A DNA stretch of 30,009 nucleotides from Scatosoma sp045588185 (lineage in GTDB: Bacteria; Bacillota; Clostridia; Christensenellales; Borkfalkiaceae), in NCBI GenBank assembly GCA_045588185.1, contig JAZNDR010000083.1:1-30009 (forward strand), written 5' to 3'. Positions 20,861 to 28,426 of this stretch are shown in pieces. The position numbers and the translations under genes are program-made. The first letter of the stretch is position 1; each line of letters begins with the position of its first letter. Below the pieces are notes generated by a model. That model saw only the letters and a list, made by a program, of their open reading frames with translations. It did no database searches and was not told the origin of the DNA.

Positions 20861-20985
20861 TTGAATTTCGTCTGCTTTTGAAAATTTTTCGAAATTATTT
20901 TCAAGTCCAAAATTCAGTTGACAACGGGTAAGACTTGCGCTTTCGCGCTTACTATGTAGAACGGAATTTCTTCCGTGGATTGTCA

Positions 20986-21062
20986 TGGTAGCGGCGATGA
21001 GATTCGAACTTATGACCTATCGGGTATGAACCGATCGCTCTAACCAACTAAGCTACGCCGCC
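20986..21062 (-). tRNA. tRNA-Met (CAU), elongator
   Basis: 77 nt with CCA. Acceptor GGCGGCG / CGCCGCT, anticodon stem ATCGG / CCGAT with loop TTCATAC, T arm AGTTCGAATCT region. An Ile2 (lysidine) CAT tRNA is less likely given the GGCGGCG start typical of clostridial elongator Met. Confidence 0.92.
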
Positions 21063-21065
21063 ATC

Positions 21066-21142
21066 TGGTTGCGGGGGCAGGATTCGAACCTGCGACCTCC
21101 GGGTTATGAGCCCGGCGAGCTACCTAGCTGCTCCACCCCGCG
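21066..21142 (-). tRNA. tRNA-fMet (CAU), initiator
   Basis: 77 nt with CCA, 3 nt upstream of tRNA-Met on the same transcript. C1-A72 mismatch (CGCGGGG / CCCCGCA) and the GGG/CCC anticodon stem around CTCATAA mark it as the initiator. Confidence 0.96.
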
Positions 21143-21191
21143 ATATGTGTGCTCCCCAAGACAACCTTCCGTCGCCCAAGACAGCTTACTA

Positions 21192-21220
21192 ATAATACTA
21201 AAAACAAAACCGTTTGTCAA
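21192..21220 (-). promoter_or_regulatory. Promoter of the fMet-Met tRNA unit
   Basis: TTGACA (21215-21220), 17 bp, TATTAT (21192-21197) on the minus strand, about 45 nt before tRNA-fMet. Confidence 0.85.
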
Positions 21221-21347
21221 CTGTTTTTTGCGCTTTTTTTGAAAAAAATGAAACTTTTTACTTTTTAATTTCTTTCCTTTCAAAAAAACGCGCGCCGATT
21301 TCCCTTTTTTTAGAATATTTCTCCCCTAAGTTTACAACACTTTTAGT

Positions 21348-22016
21348 ATGAGAAAAACGCTGTCGTACCTACTCAAAATCGCCGTTGTCGTTTGCGCCTT
21401 CACGGGCGTTGTTTTCAGTTTCATTTACGCAAGGCGCGACGGGTATTCGCATTGGCTTCGACGCTCGATGTATTTTACCGCGCAATCGAATTTATGGGTC
21501 GGGTTTACCTTTCTTGCCCTTTTGCTCCTTCCCCTTTACCGCGGAAAAAAGAAAGCCGTCTTGGAAAGACGGTTATACCTTTTTAAGTACGTTTTCACGG
21601 TCTCCATCACCACGACGGGGCTGATTTTTTGTCTTCTTTTAGGTCCGTTTGCGGACGAAAGCTACCACCCATGGTCGAGTTCAAGCCTACTTACGCATCT
21701 TTTTACGCCCCTGCTTTGCATTGCCGATTTCTTCGTGGACACGAAAAACGTACCGCTTACGGCAAGGCAAAGTCTTTTCGCTCTTTTGCCACCCTTATTC
21801 TATTTTACGCTTGCCGGGGTTTTGGGATTTTTCCAGTTCGATTTCGGCAGGGGCGTGAGCTATCCCTATTTCTTTTTGAACTTCCGTTCGCCTGCGGGGG
21901 TGTTCGGATTTTCGCGTGTCTTCCCCTTCTTCATCGGTTCGGCGTACTGGTTTTTGCTGTTCGGCGCGCTGACCTATTTCATAGGGCGCGCGTACGCAAG
22001 GTATACGAGAAGATAA
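21348..22016 (+). CDS. Pr6Pr-family integral membrane protein
   Basis: 222 residues with six hydrophobic segments (about 8-27, 45-65, 80-100, 112-130, 145-165, 190-215). YFTAQSNLW near residue 44, H116 with the later D in LLTHLFTPLLCIADFF, and YPYFFLNF near 177 match the Far-17a/AIG1-like Pr6Pr family. Animal relatives are membrane threonine hydrolases using a Thr and a His; whether the bacterial ones act likewise is not established. No ribosome binding site is visible before the ATG; TAGAAT at 21311 could be the -10. Single-gene unit. Confidence 0.8.
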   Translation: MRKTLSYLLKIAVVVCAFTGVVFSFIYARRDGYSHWLRRSMYFTAQSNLWVGFTFLALLLLPLYRGKKKAVLERRLYLFKYVFTVSITTTGLIFCLLLGPFADESYHPWSSSSLLTHLFTPLLCIADFFVDTKNVPLTARQSLFALLPPLFYFTLAGVLGFFQFDFGRGVSYPYFFLNFRSPAGVFGFSRVFPFFIGSAYWFLLFGALTYFIGRAYARYTRR

Positions 22017-22019
22017 GAA

Positions 22020-22044
22020 AAACGCCGTCTTTTCGACGGCGTTT
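22020..22044. terminator. Bidirectional terminator
   Basis: AAACGCCGTC / GACGGCGTTT stem, 5-nt loop, ATTTTT on the plus side and A-rich on the other; between convergent genes ending at 22016 and 22053. Confidence 0.88.
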
Positions 22045-22052
22045 ATTTTTCG

Positions 22053-23510
22053 TTAATAACCGATTTGCACGGCAAACATCAAAAGCAGGATAGTGAACGC
22101 GAAGATCAGGATTTGGAATTTCCAGGTCCATTTTACCCATTTCCCGTACGAAACGTTCGCCATCGAAAGCCCGATGAGAAGGACGGGGTTGGTGGGCAAA
22201 ATAACGTCCGTGAAGCCGTCCGCGATGCAGTATGTCAAAATGATGACCGTCGGGGAAAGCCCGAGCGTAGTCGCGATCGGCAGGATGATCGGCATAATCA
22301 GCATGATTTTCGCCGACGACGAGCCGATGAAAATTTGCAAAAACAAGATCAGGAAATAGATCAAGACGATGCAAAGGAATTTGTTTTTGCCGACGAGTCT
22401 TGAGATAACGCTGTGCATGACGGTATCCAAAATCCCGCTTTCTTCCATGATGAGTTTAACGGACGACGCCAAGGCGATCATAACGACCGCGGGCAACATC
22501 GCCACTGCGCCCTTGCCTAAATGCTTGAACACGTCGCTCTTTTTCTCGGACACGCAAAGCCCCGCAATGATACCGCCGACAAGGAAGCTGACGGCAAGGA
22601 TAGGAATCGCCAAGCCCGAAATCGCGCGGATGCTTGCAATCAAGACGAGCATAACGAGTTGCACGATAAAGAAGATCGCAAACGTTTTGAAAATCTTTTT
22701 GTCCTTCGGCGTTTCTTCCTTGACGGACAAATCGAGCGAGCCGAGTTTGATTTTGTCGTTTTCGTAGGTCAGCGAACGGGTCGGGTCTTTCTCGATGCGT
22801 TTGATATGCACGAGCAAGAACGCGCATGCCGCGACGTAAACGAGCGCGAAGAACACAAGTCGTAACCACACGCCGTCAAAGACGTGCGTGCCTGCGATTT
22901 CCGCCACCAGACCTACCGAGAAGGGGTTGGTGATCGCGGACGAGAACCCGAAGCACGCCGACATCAGGCATACGCCCAAGCCCGTCATGGTATCAAACCC
23001 AAGCGAGAGCATGAACACAATGATTAAGGGAAGCAGGGTAACGAGCTCTTCGAACATACCGAAAAAGCTCCCGAACGCCATGAACACGAACGCAACGACG
23101 AATACGACGATGCGTTTTTTGTCCGCGAATTTGGTTACGGTCTTGCCGATGATGACGCGCATACCTTCCGTCTTTTCGAGCAGGTTGAACACCCCGCTCA
23201 TGACCAAAAGGAAGATGCTGATCATAATGATCGTCAACGCGTCGGACGACACGAACACGCGGAAGGGTGCGGTCAAGATCCGCCAAATCGGAAGCCCGTC
23301 CACTTCGCCCTGCTGGTACGTGCCGTTGATGATCATCCCCGCTTCGTCCCGTGTGTACTGACCTTGCGGGATAACGTACGTTAGGATACCGCTGAGCGTG
23401 ATGATGGCAAGCAACAAGCCGACCACCATAAAGAAGGATTTTCTGCCGATGTTAGAAAAGGGGCGCTCTTCTTCTACGCTTTTCGCTTTTTCGTCTTTTG
23501 TGTTTTCCAT
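22053..23510 (-). CDS. YfcC-family carrier (DcuC-like superfamily)
   Basis: Integral membrane carrier of 485 residues with 11-13 hydrophobic segments. After a charged N-terminus (MENTKDEKAKSVEEE) it has GILTYVIPQGQYTRDEAG, FGMFEELVTLLPLIIVF and GFSSAITNPFSVGLVAEIAGT, hallmarks of the YfcC/C4-dicarboxylate anaerobic carrier superfamily, and near the end CIADGFTDVILPTNPVLLIGL. Members are proposed to move dicarboxylates or basic amino acids; the substrate cannot be assigned. The ATG at 23508-23510 follows AAGGTGG, which overlaps the stop of the upstream gene (8 nt between). A longer frame to 23582 overlaps that gene and is rejected. Confidence 0.85.
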   Translation of the reverse strand: MENTKDEKAKSVEEERPFSNIGRKSFFMVVGLLLAIITLSGILTYVIPQGQYTRDEAGMIINGTYQQGEVDGLPIWRILTAPFRVFVSSDALTIIMISIFLLVMSGVFNLLEKTEGMRVIIGKTVTKFADKKRIVVFVVAFVFMAFGSFFGMFEELVTLLPLIIVFMLSLGFDTMTGLGVCLMSACFGFSSAITNPFSVGLVAEIAGTHVFDGVWLRLVFFALVYVAACAFLLVHIKRIEKDPTRSLTYENDKIKLGSLDLSVKEETPKDKKIFKTFAIFFIVQLVMLVLIASIRAISGLAIPILAVSFLVGGIIAGLCVSEKKSDVFKHLGKGAVAMLPAVVMIALASSVKLIMEESGILDTVMHSVISRLVGKNKFLCIVLIYFLILFLQIFIGSSSAKIMLIMPIILPIATTLGLSPTVIILTYCIADGFTDVILPTNPVLLIGLSMANVSYGKWVKWTWKFQILIFAFTILLLMFAVQIGY

Positions 23511-23518
23511 AAACCACC

Positions 23519-25432
23519 TTATTGTTGCGAAGCTTCGTCGGCGGTTTTCAATACACCGCTTGCGACGTACCACTCCACGCAACTGCGTTTGTTTTCAGGG
23601 ACGAAAAACCAAATTTCCTTCCCTTCGTATATCTCAAAATCCACCCCAGCCCCAAACAGCAAACGATACATTTGCGACATGGGGAAGAATTTTTCGATCT
23701 CTTTTCCGTCTTCCGTACCTTTATACAAAAGCCCCGTTTTATCGAGCGTGCATACGCCTTCGCCCGCAACGCGCGTCAACGCTTTTCCGTCTACGCTTCC
23801 GTGATGAAGCTCGACCTTGCTTTCCATTTTATAGCCGTCCCGCAAAGCGGATTTCTCCGTTTCCGCGGACTGCCACTCGTACCATTTTTGGAAATTTTTG
23901 AAGGGTTTTTCGTCAATGAACTCGTACCTGCTACCCACCTTTGCCTGTAAACCGCAGGCTTCGCAGGTGATCGTATCCCCTTCCGTCTTCATCGTGTAGC
24001 GCGCGCCACACTCAGGACAAAGATACAAAATGTTTTCAAGCCCCTTCGCCATTTCCTTCGATTTGTAATGGACTTGGGGCTGGGTTTCCAGCCACGCAAA
24101 ATCGTCGTAATAGAGCGCTTCGTCGATTTTCGCCTTCATTTCTTCCAAGGAAAGCGTTTCCGTTTCGCCCGCTTTAAAGAGCTGTTTTAGTTTCGTTTCC
24201 ACGTACGAGCCCTTGCGCGTACCGTCGCCCCATTTCGGCGATGCGAGATAGTCCCCGCGCATGGAAACCACGTACACGGGCACGTTCGCGCGTTTGATAA
24301 ATTTGTAGGTCGAGTCCTGAATCCCTTCAAACTTCCCTGCCGTGGAAAGACGGGCTTCCGGCATCATGGCAAGGATTTCGCCCGAGTGAAGGACACGCAT
24401 GCACGCCTTTACGTTTTCCACGTCGCTTGCGAACATGCTCTTGGGAATACAGCCCATATACCGAAGGAGTTTCCCCAGTTTTTTGTGGTAGAAATACAGT
24501 CTTGCGGCGACGAAATGCGGGCGTTCTTTCCGAACGAGCCTTCCGCCGTACACGAAATCGATAAACGAGCCGTGGTTGTAAAGGATAATCGACGGTCGTT
24601 CCAGCTTTTTGATTTCCCTGATGAATTTGACTTTGACCTTTCTGTCATATACGAGCTTGCTACCAAAGGCAAGCGTTCCCCAAACGAAACGGTTTGCCGT
24701 ATGCAGAGTTTCCTGTTTTTGACGTTTTTTCATAAACTCGTTGACCTTATTAAAGAGCTTCGAACGGTATTTGACCATAACGGCAAGCAACACGATAATT
24801 GCCATACAAACGATGACCGAGACCGCCCAGCTCGCCGCGATGGCGATATGCCCAAGCCCTACGCCCATAAGTATGGACGGGATCGAGCCTACCGTCGTCA
24901 AGAATATGTATTTCGGATACCGAATATTCAGCGATGCCGTGAACAAGCAAATCAAACCGTACGGAATCGCAGGCAGGAAATACAAAATGAAAATGATGAG
25001 CGCGATTTTCGTCGAACGCCTTGCGATCGAGAAATCAAACTCGGCATGCCGTTCGAAATATTCGGACAAGGCATCGCCGTAAATCTTATACAAAATGAAG
25101 ATGACCGTGTTCCCCACGAACACACCCGCAAGGCACACTAAACTGCCTTTCCACAGCCCGAAACTCAAACCGCTGATGACCTGAACGGGCTCGGCAGGGA
25201 GAAAGGTGAGTACGACCTGTAGCATGGAGAGTATCCCCAGCGTAATGTACCCCTTCCAGCCGAATTTTTCCAGCGATTCGCGGACGTCTTCTCTCGTCGC
25301 GCCGTCCCTAAAAACTTCCTTTACGATTTCGACGTTGCCACCCGATAAAAGAAAGGCTACCAGCCCCACCATCAATAAGACGAGCGCCAACGCCATATAT
25401 ATTTTTATATGTTTTTTTCTTTTTTTTGTCAT
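23519..25432 (-). CDS. DedA/VTT membrane domain fused to PlsC-like acyltransferase and zinc ribbon
   Basis: A ~637-residue fusion. Part 1 (about 10-230): five or six membrane segments with the VTT/TVP38 signatures FLPAEPVQVISGLSFGLWKG...GNTVIFILY and FLPAIPYGLICLFTASLNIRYP; such DedA-like proteins move or scramble lipids. Part 2 (about 250-440): a lysophospholipid acyltransferase with HX4D (H287 to D292, NHGSFID) and the PEAR variant (358-361) of the PEG motif. Part 3: a zinc ribbon, C472-x2-C475 ... C490-x2-C493, then ~140 residues that look like a PH/GRAM-type beta domain. The start is the ATG at 25430-25432; a GTG at 25462 is possible and neither has a good ribosome binding site. In operon with the YfcC carrier. 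Confidence 0.85.
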   Translation of the reverse strand: MTKKRKKHIKIYMALALVLLMVGLVAFLLSGGNVEIVKEVFRDGATREDVRESLEKFGWKGYITLGILSMLQVVLTFLPAEPVQVISGLSFGLWKGSLVCLAGVFVGNTVIFILYKIYGDALSEYFERHAEFDFSIARRSTKIALIIFILYFLPAIPYGLICLFTASLNIRYPKYIFLTTVGSIPSILMGVGLGHIAIAASWAVSVIVCMAIIVLLAVMVKYRSKLFNKVNEFMKKRQKQETLHTANRFVWGTLAFGSKLVYDRKVKVKFIREIKKLERPSIILYNHGSFIDFVYGGRLVRKERPHFVAARLYFYHKKLGKLLRYMGCIPKSMFASDVENVKACMRVLHSGEILAMMPEARLSTAGKFEGIQDSTYKFIKRANVPVYVVSMRGDYLASPKWGDGTRKGSYVETKLKQLFKAGETETLSLEEMKAKIDEALYYDDFAWLETQPQVHYKSKEMAKGLENILYLCPECGARYTMKTEGDTITCEACGLQAKVGSRYEFIDEKPFKNFQKWYEWQSAETEKSALRDGYKMESKVELHHGSVDGKALTRVAGEGVCTLDKTGLLYKGTEDGKEIEKFFPMSQMYRLLFGAGVDFEIYEGKEIWFFVPENKRSCVEWYVASGVLKTADEASQQ

Positions 25433-25491
25433 ACTTTCTTTTGTCTTACGCCTAATTTTCACAAAATTATGCTTATTGTTTTCTTTTTAAA

Positions 25492-25520
25492 ATTATACCA
25501 CACCCGTTTTTATATATCAA
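25492..25520 (-). promoter_or_regulatory. Promoter of the VTT-acyltransferase/YfcC operon
   Basis: TTGATA (25515-25520), 17 bp, TATAAT (25492-25497) on the minus strand. Confidence 0.8.
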
Positions 25521-25649
25521 GTTTTTGAACGCAAAAAACCGAAAAAAGATGTCCGCGCTCTTACGAATTGTAATAGTATAACGATTTATAATAAAACAAA
25601 TTGCATTTTATTATCATAAAAATCTATGACACAACTGTTGGTCGAAGCT

Positions 25650-25668
25650 AAGCGGTTCGAATCCGCTT
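25650..25668 (+). other. tRNA-Ala T-arm relic
   Basis: AAGCGGTTCGAATCCGCTT folds as a complete T arm and shares 18 bases with the T arm of the tRNA-Ala at 26634, but is on the other strand and has no D or anticodon arm. Confidence 0.65.
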
Positions 25669-25676
25669 GGCATAAA

Positions 25677-25703
25677 AAAGGACAGGTCGAAAACCTGTCC
25701 TTT
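25677..25703 (-). terminator. Terminator of the wHTH/membrane-protein operon
   Basis: AAAGGACAGGT / ACCTGTCCTTT stem with CGAAA loop; TTTTTTATG follows on the minus strand, 38 nt beyond the stop at 25742. Confidence 0.82.
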
Positions 25704-25741
25704 ATCTCATTGACAATACCGTCTTTAAGTATTCGATTTCA

Positions 25742-26041
25742 TCAACGTTTAGAATTCATTTGTTTTTTCTTTTCTTTTTCTTCTTTTAATCTCTTTTTTT
25801 CTTCCGTGCTTGTCATCATGCTTTTCGCAATGTAATAATACAGCACGGCTGTTGGCATACCCGCTATGGAATCCGAACCGATTGAGACGTATAAAATCGT
25901 GAAAAACAAAAAACCGCACACCGAATTGATCAACGCGTATTTCTTCGCTTGTTTCACGGTTGTTCCGTCCGTCTTCATAATATAGATAAACGGAAAAGTT
26001 AGATAGACAATGAGTGTCAACATAAGATCTAAAACTATCAT
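25742..26041 (-). CDS. Small membrane protein next to wHTH regulator
   Basis: 99 residues: two or three hydrophobic segments (about 3-22, 38-55, 58-72) and a highly charged C-terminal tail (EEKKRLKEEKEKKKQ) that probably forms a cytoplasmic helix. No family recognised. AAGGAGAATATTT precedes the ATG. It starts 11 nt after the stop of the regulator gene, so the two are one operon, possibly with the membrane protein as effector or signal partner. Confidence 0.75.
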   Translation of the reverse strand: MIVLDLMLTLIVYLTFPFIYIMKTDGTTVKQAKKYALINSVCGFLFFTILYVSIGSDSIAGMPTAVLYYYIAKSMMTSTEEKKRLKEEKEKKKQMNSKR

Positions 26042-26052
26042 AAATATTCTCC

Positions 26053-26307
26053 TTAGTTAAAAAAATTATCCTTTTCTCTTAAATAGTAATAACCGCCCCT
26101 TGCACCTTTTTTATGTATTATCGGCAAACCGAACTCGACGAGATAGGCAATGTTTCGCCCTATTGTCCGTCTATCACACTCTACACCAATCCCGTTCAAA
26201 ACGTTAGCGATTTGTTTCTGATTCAGCGGTTTTTCAAACGACGTTCCTTTATATAAAAGCTTTAATATATATAAAATAATCGTCTTTTTTGCTATATTTT
26301 TCTTCAT
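26053..26307 (-). CDS. Winged-helix transcriptional regulator, HTH_11-like without WYL domain
   Basis: 84 residues starting at the ATG at 26305-26307, 8 nt from GGAGG; the upstream GTG at 26316 overlaps that site. The sequence LNQKQIANVLNGIGVECDRRTIGRNIAYLVEFGLPIIHKKGARGGYYYL is the winged HTH found at the N-terminus of WYL-domain regulators, here alone with no effector domain. Its promoter has an extended -10 (TGGTATAAT, -10 hexamer at 26328-26333). Probably an autoregulator of its two-gene operon. Confidence 0.82.
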   Translation of the reverse strand: MKKNIAKKTIILYILKLLYKGTSFEKPLNQKQIANVLNGIGVECDRRTIGRNIAYLVEFGLPIIHKKGARGGYYYLREKDNFFN

Positions 26308-26409
26308 TTTTCGCACCTCCTATCTTTATTATACCATACAACTTCGGGCAAAACTGTTACTTTGTCAAGTCAAATTATTTTTTTCTAAAAAATTTTTTCT
26401 AAAACGCAA

Positions 26410-26582
26410 AACCGTCTACCGAACCGCTGTTAATTCAGCGGTTCGGTAGACGGTTAGCCACCAAAGTGGAGCTAAGCGGATTCTCGCCTACGGCGAGAGC
26501 GTCGTCGGCAAGGACAAAACGTGGAAGAAAGAGCCGTACATCGCTTGCCTTCTCGCACGAACCGCTGTTAATTCAGCGGTTC
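26410..26582. repeat. Duplicated palindrome around a tRNA-Ala 3'-end relic
   Basis: A 20-bp stem AACCGTCTACCGAACCGCTG (26410-26429) pairs perfectly with 26436-26455 around a TTAATT loop. Its inner 24 bp (26421-26444) recur exactly at 26559-26582. Between them GTGGAGCTAAGCGGATTC (about 26468-26485) equals the 3' end of the tRNA-Ala 150 bp to the right. No gene occupies 26308-26633. Confidence 0.8.
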
Positions 26583-26598
26583 TCTCGATTAGCGTAAC

Positions 26599-26633
26599 AA
26601 AAAATACGGATGGCATTTGCCATCCGTATTTTT
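26599..26633 (-). terminator. Terminator of tRNA-Ala
   Basis: AAAAATACGGATGGCA / TGCCATCCGTATTTTT hairpin directly after the CCA end on the minus strand. Confidence 0.88.
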
Positions 26634-26709
26634 TGGTGGAGCTAAGCGGATTCGAACCGCTGGCCTCCTCGTTGCGAACGAGGCGCTCTACCAACTGAGC
26701 CATAACCCC
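26634..26709 (-). tRNA. tRNA-Ala (CGC)
   Basis: 76 nt with encoded CCA. Acceptor GGGGTTA / TAGCTCC has the G3-U70 alanine identity pair; anticodon stem CCTCG / CGAGG with loop TTCGCAA gives anticodon CGC; T arm AGCGGTTCGAATCCGCT. Confidence 0.95.
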
Positions 26710-26722
26710 TTCAGTGGATTTC

Positions 26723-26751
26723 ATTATATACCATTTTTTTTCGTTTGTCAA
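26723..26751 (-). promoter_or_regulatory. tRNA-Ala promoter
   Basis: TTGACA (26746-26751), 17 bp, TATAAT (26723-26728), 14 nt before the mature tRNA. Confidence 0.88.
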
Positions 26752-26803
26752 CGCTTTTTTCACGGTTTTTAGCCAAAAATATAAGAAAGTTTTATTTTGG
26801 GTC

Positions 26804-26832
26804 TTGCTTTTCGCCCCATTTTATATTATAAT
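26804..26832 (+). promoter_or_regulatory. SDR-FNT operon promoter
   Basis: TTGCTT (26804-26809), 17 bp, TATAAT (26827-26832). The expected start of transcription is at or one base before the ATG at 26840, so the mRNA may be leaderless. Confidence 0.7.
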
Positions 26833-26839
26833 AAAGTAT

Positions 26840-27670
26840 ATGAAAAACTGGCTGAACAATCAAACCGTCATTTTGACGGGCGCGTCGGGTGGTATCGGCA
26901 AGGAGCTTTGTCTCCTTCTCGTCCGTAAATACGGCGCGAAGGTCATCGGCATCGGTAGGAGCGAAGAAAAGATGCGTGCCTTACAGGCGGAGCTTGGCGA
27001 TGCGTTTTCCTACCGCCTTTTTGACGTCGGTAACCAAGAGAACTGGCAACGCTTCAAAACGGAGCTTATGGAAGACGGCGTAAAGCCCGTCCTTCTTATC
27101 AATAACGCAGGCGCGTTCCCGTCCTTTTTGCCCGTCGAAAAAACGCCCGTTGAAACGTACGAAAACTTGATGAAAACGAATTTTCACGCTACCGTGTACG
27201 CGGTGAAGGAAATTTCGCCCCTGCTTGAAGCGAACGGGAAATACCTTCCGGGGATCGTGAACGTAGCGTCTTCCGCTTCCCTTTGCTCGATCGTCGGCAC
27301 GTCCGCGTATACGGCAACCAAGTGCGCGCTGAAAGGGTTTACGGAAGTATTACAGCTGGACGAAAAGGGTAAAAAATATATCGGCGCAGTGTACCCAGGC
27401 ACGACCGCGACCGAGCTTTTCAGAAACGACGAGAACACGAAAAACAGCGCGCTGGACAAAATCGCGATGCCCGCTTCTAAAATGGCGAAAAAGATTGCGA
27501 GGCGGATTTTGAAGCGCAAAAAACGTTCCGTCGTCGGCTGGGATGCGAAGCTTATGAACTTCACGGCAAAAATAATGCCTGTTAAAGGACCTGCCCTGAT
27601 ACGGTGGGTAATGAAAAAATCGAAATCGAAAGTCTTCAAAGAAGTCTTTGACGAAAATAAGGTGAACTGA
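26840..27670 (+). CDS. Short-chain dehydrogenase/reductase
   Basis: 276-residue SDR oxidoreductase. NAD(P)-binding TGASGGIG is at 13-20, NNAG at 88-91, catalytic Ser in VASSAS (about 144-147) and Y157-x3-K161. IGR after the second strand hints at NADP(H) preference. The C-terminal ~50 residues are basic with KIARRILKRKKRSVVG, resembling membrane-associated SDRs of the DltE/YqjQ group. A start further upstream (26714) would run through the tRNA-Ala promoter and is rejected. Two nt separate it from the FNT transporter gene, so they are co-transcribed. The substrate is unknown. Confidence 0.9.
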   Translation: MKNWLNNQTVILTGASGGIGKELCLLLVRKYGAKVIGIGRSEEKMRALQAELGDAFSYRLFDVGNQENWQRFKTELMEDGVKPVLLINNAGAFPSFLPVEKTPVETYENLMKTNFHATVYAVKEISPLLEANGKYLPGIVNVASSASLCSIVGTSAYTATKCALKGFTEVLQLDEKGKKYIGAVYPGTTATELFRNDENTKNSALDKIAMPASKMAKKIARRILKRKKRSVVGWDAKLMNFTAKIMPVKGPALIRWVMKKSKSKVFKEVFDENKVN

Positions 27671-27672
27671 AT

Positions 27673-28383
27673 ATGATTAAATTTGAAAAAATGAACAAAC
27701 AGGAACTTTTTCTCTTTATTATGCTGGCGATTTGCTCGGGCATGATGATTGGCATCGGCGCGACGGCGTTTTTGCTTTCCTTAGGACTTCTTGGGGTTTG
27801 GGGACGGCTGATTGGGTCGGTACTCTTTTCCTTAGGTATGTTCAAAATTATTACGTACGAGCTTCGTTTGTTTACGGGCATGGTTGCGGATTTGCCTGAA
27901 ATCGGCGTCAAAAATTCGTGGCGACTTTTGGTTTGCTTCCTTGGAAACACCGTCGGCATTTTGCTTGTCGGACTGCTGGTAAAATGCACGCCCATTTCCG
28001 ACCACGTCTTCCGCGAGGGCGCTTTGGTTGCGCTTGGAAAGCTTGAATATCCAAACTGGGGCTTGTCCGCGCTTTGCTCGTCTATCCTTTGCGGAGCGTT
28101 GATTACGCCCGCCGTTTGGGCTTCAAGACACGCACCGAAAAAGAGCTTATCCTCGACCCTGGGTGTCATCTTTCCCATTATCGTGTTCGTTTTTTGTGGG
28201 TTTGACCACTCGGTTGCAAACCTTCTTTACTTCTTCACGTTAGGCGAATTTTCGTGGCGCGTTGTTGGGTATATCGCGATTTGTATGGTAGGCAACCTGA
28301 TTGGCGGTATCATCCTTCCGCTCGTGTCCATGTACCGCGAAAAGCACGCAGGAAAAGACGTTGACGTCAACAAAATGTTATAA
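27673..28383 (+). CDS. Formate/nitrite transporter family channel
   Basis: 236-residue FNT-family membrane protein with six helices (about 12-35, 45-65, 82-102, 130-150, 165-188, 200-225). Family marks are CGFDHSVANLLYF (GFxHxxAN) near 175, with the central histidine of the pore at that site, and the half-helix regions GIGATAFLL and CGALITPAVW. Members conduct formate, nitrite, hydrosulfide or lactate as pentamers. It is slightly short for the family (260-280). AAGGTGA overlaps the end of the SDR gene. Confidence 0.85.
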   Translation: MIKFEKMNKQELFLFIMLAICSGMMIGIGATAFLLSLGLLGVWGRLIGSVLFSLGMFKIITYELRLFTGMVADLPEIGVKNSWRLLVCFLGNTVGILLVGLLVKCTPISDHVFREGALVALGKLEYPNWGLSALCSSILCGALITPAVWASRHAPKKSLSSTLGVIFPIIVFVFCGFDHSVANLLYFFTLGEFSWRVVGYIAICMVGNLIGGIILPLVSMYREKHAGKDVDVNKML

Positions 28384-28396
28384 GAAAACCGATAGA

Positions 28397-28424
28397 AAAA
28401 CGGCGTCTTCATAGACGCCGTTTT
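28397..28424. terminator. Bidirectional terminator
   Basis: AAAACGGCGTC / GACGCCGTTTT stem, 6-nt loop, TTT-rich on the plus side; between convergent genes ending at 28383 and 28427. Confidence 0.88.
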
Positions 28425-28426
28425 CT

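Noticed and set aside
23511..23582. Longer start for the YfcC-type carrier
   Set aside because: It would overlap the upstream gene by over 60 bp; the ATG at 23508-23510 has its own AAGGTGG and begins a typical charged N-terminus.
26488..26763. 91-codon minus-strand ORF over tRNA-Ala
   Set aside because: It reads straight through the tRNA gene and its promoter; artefact.
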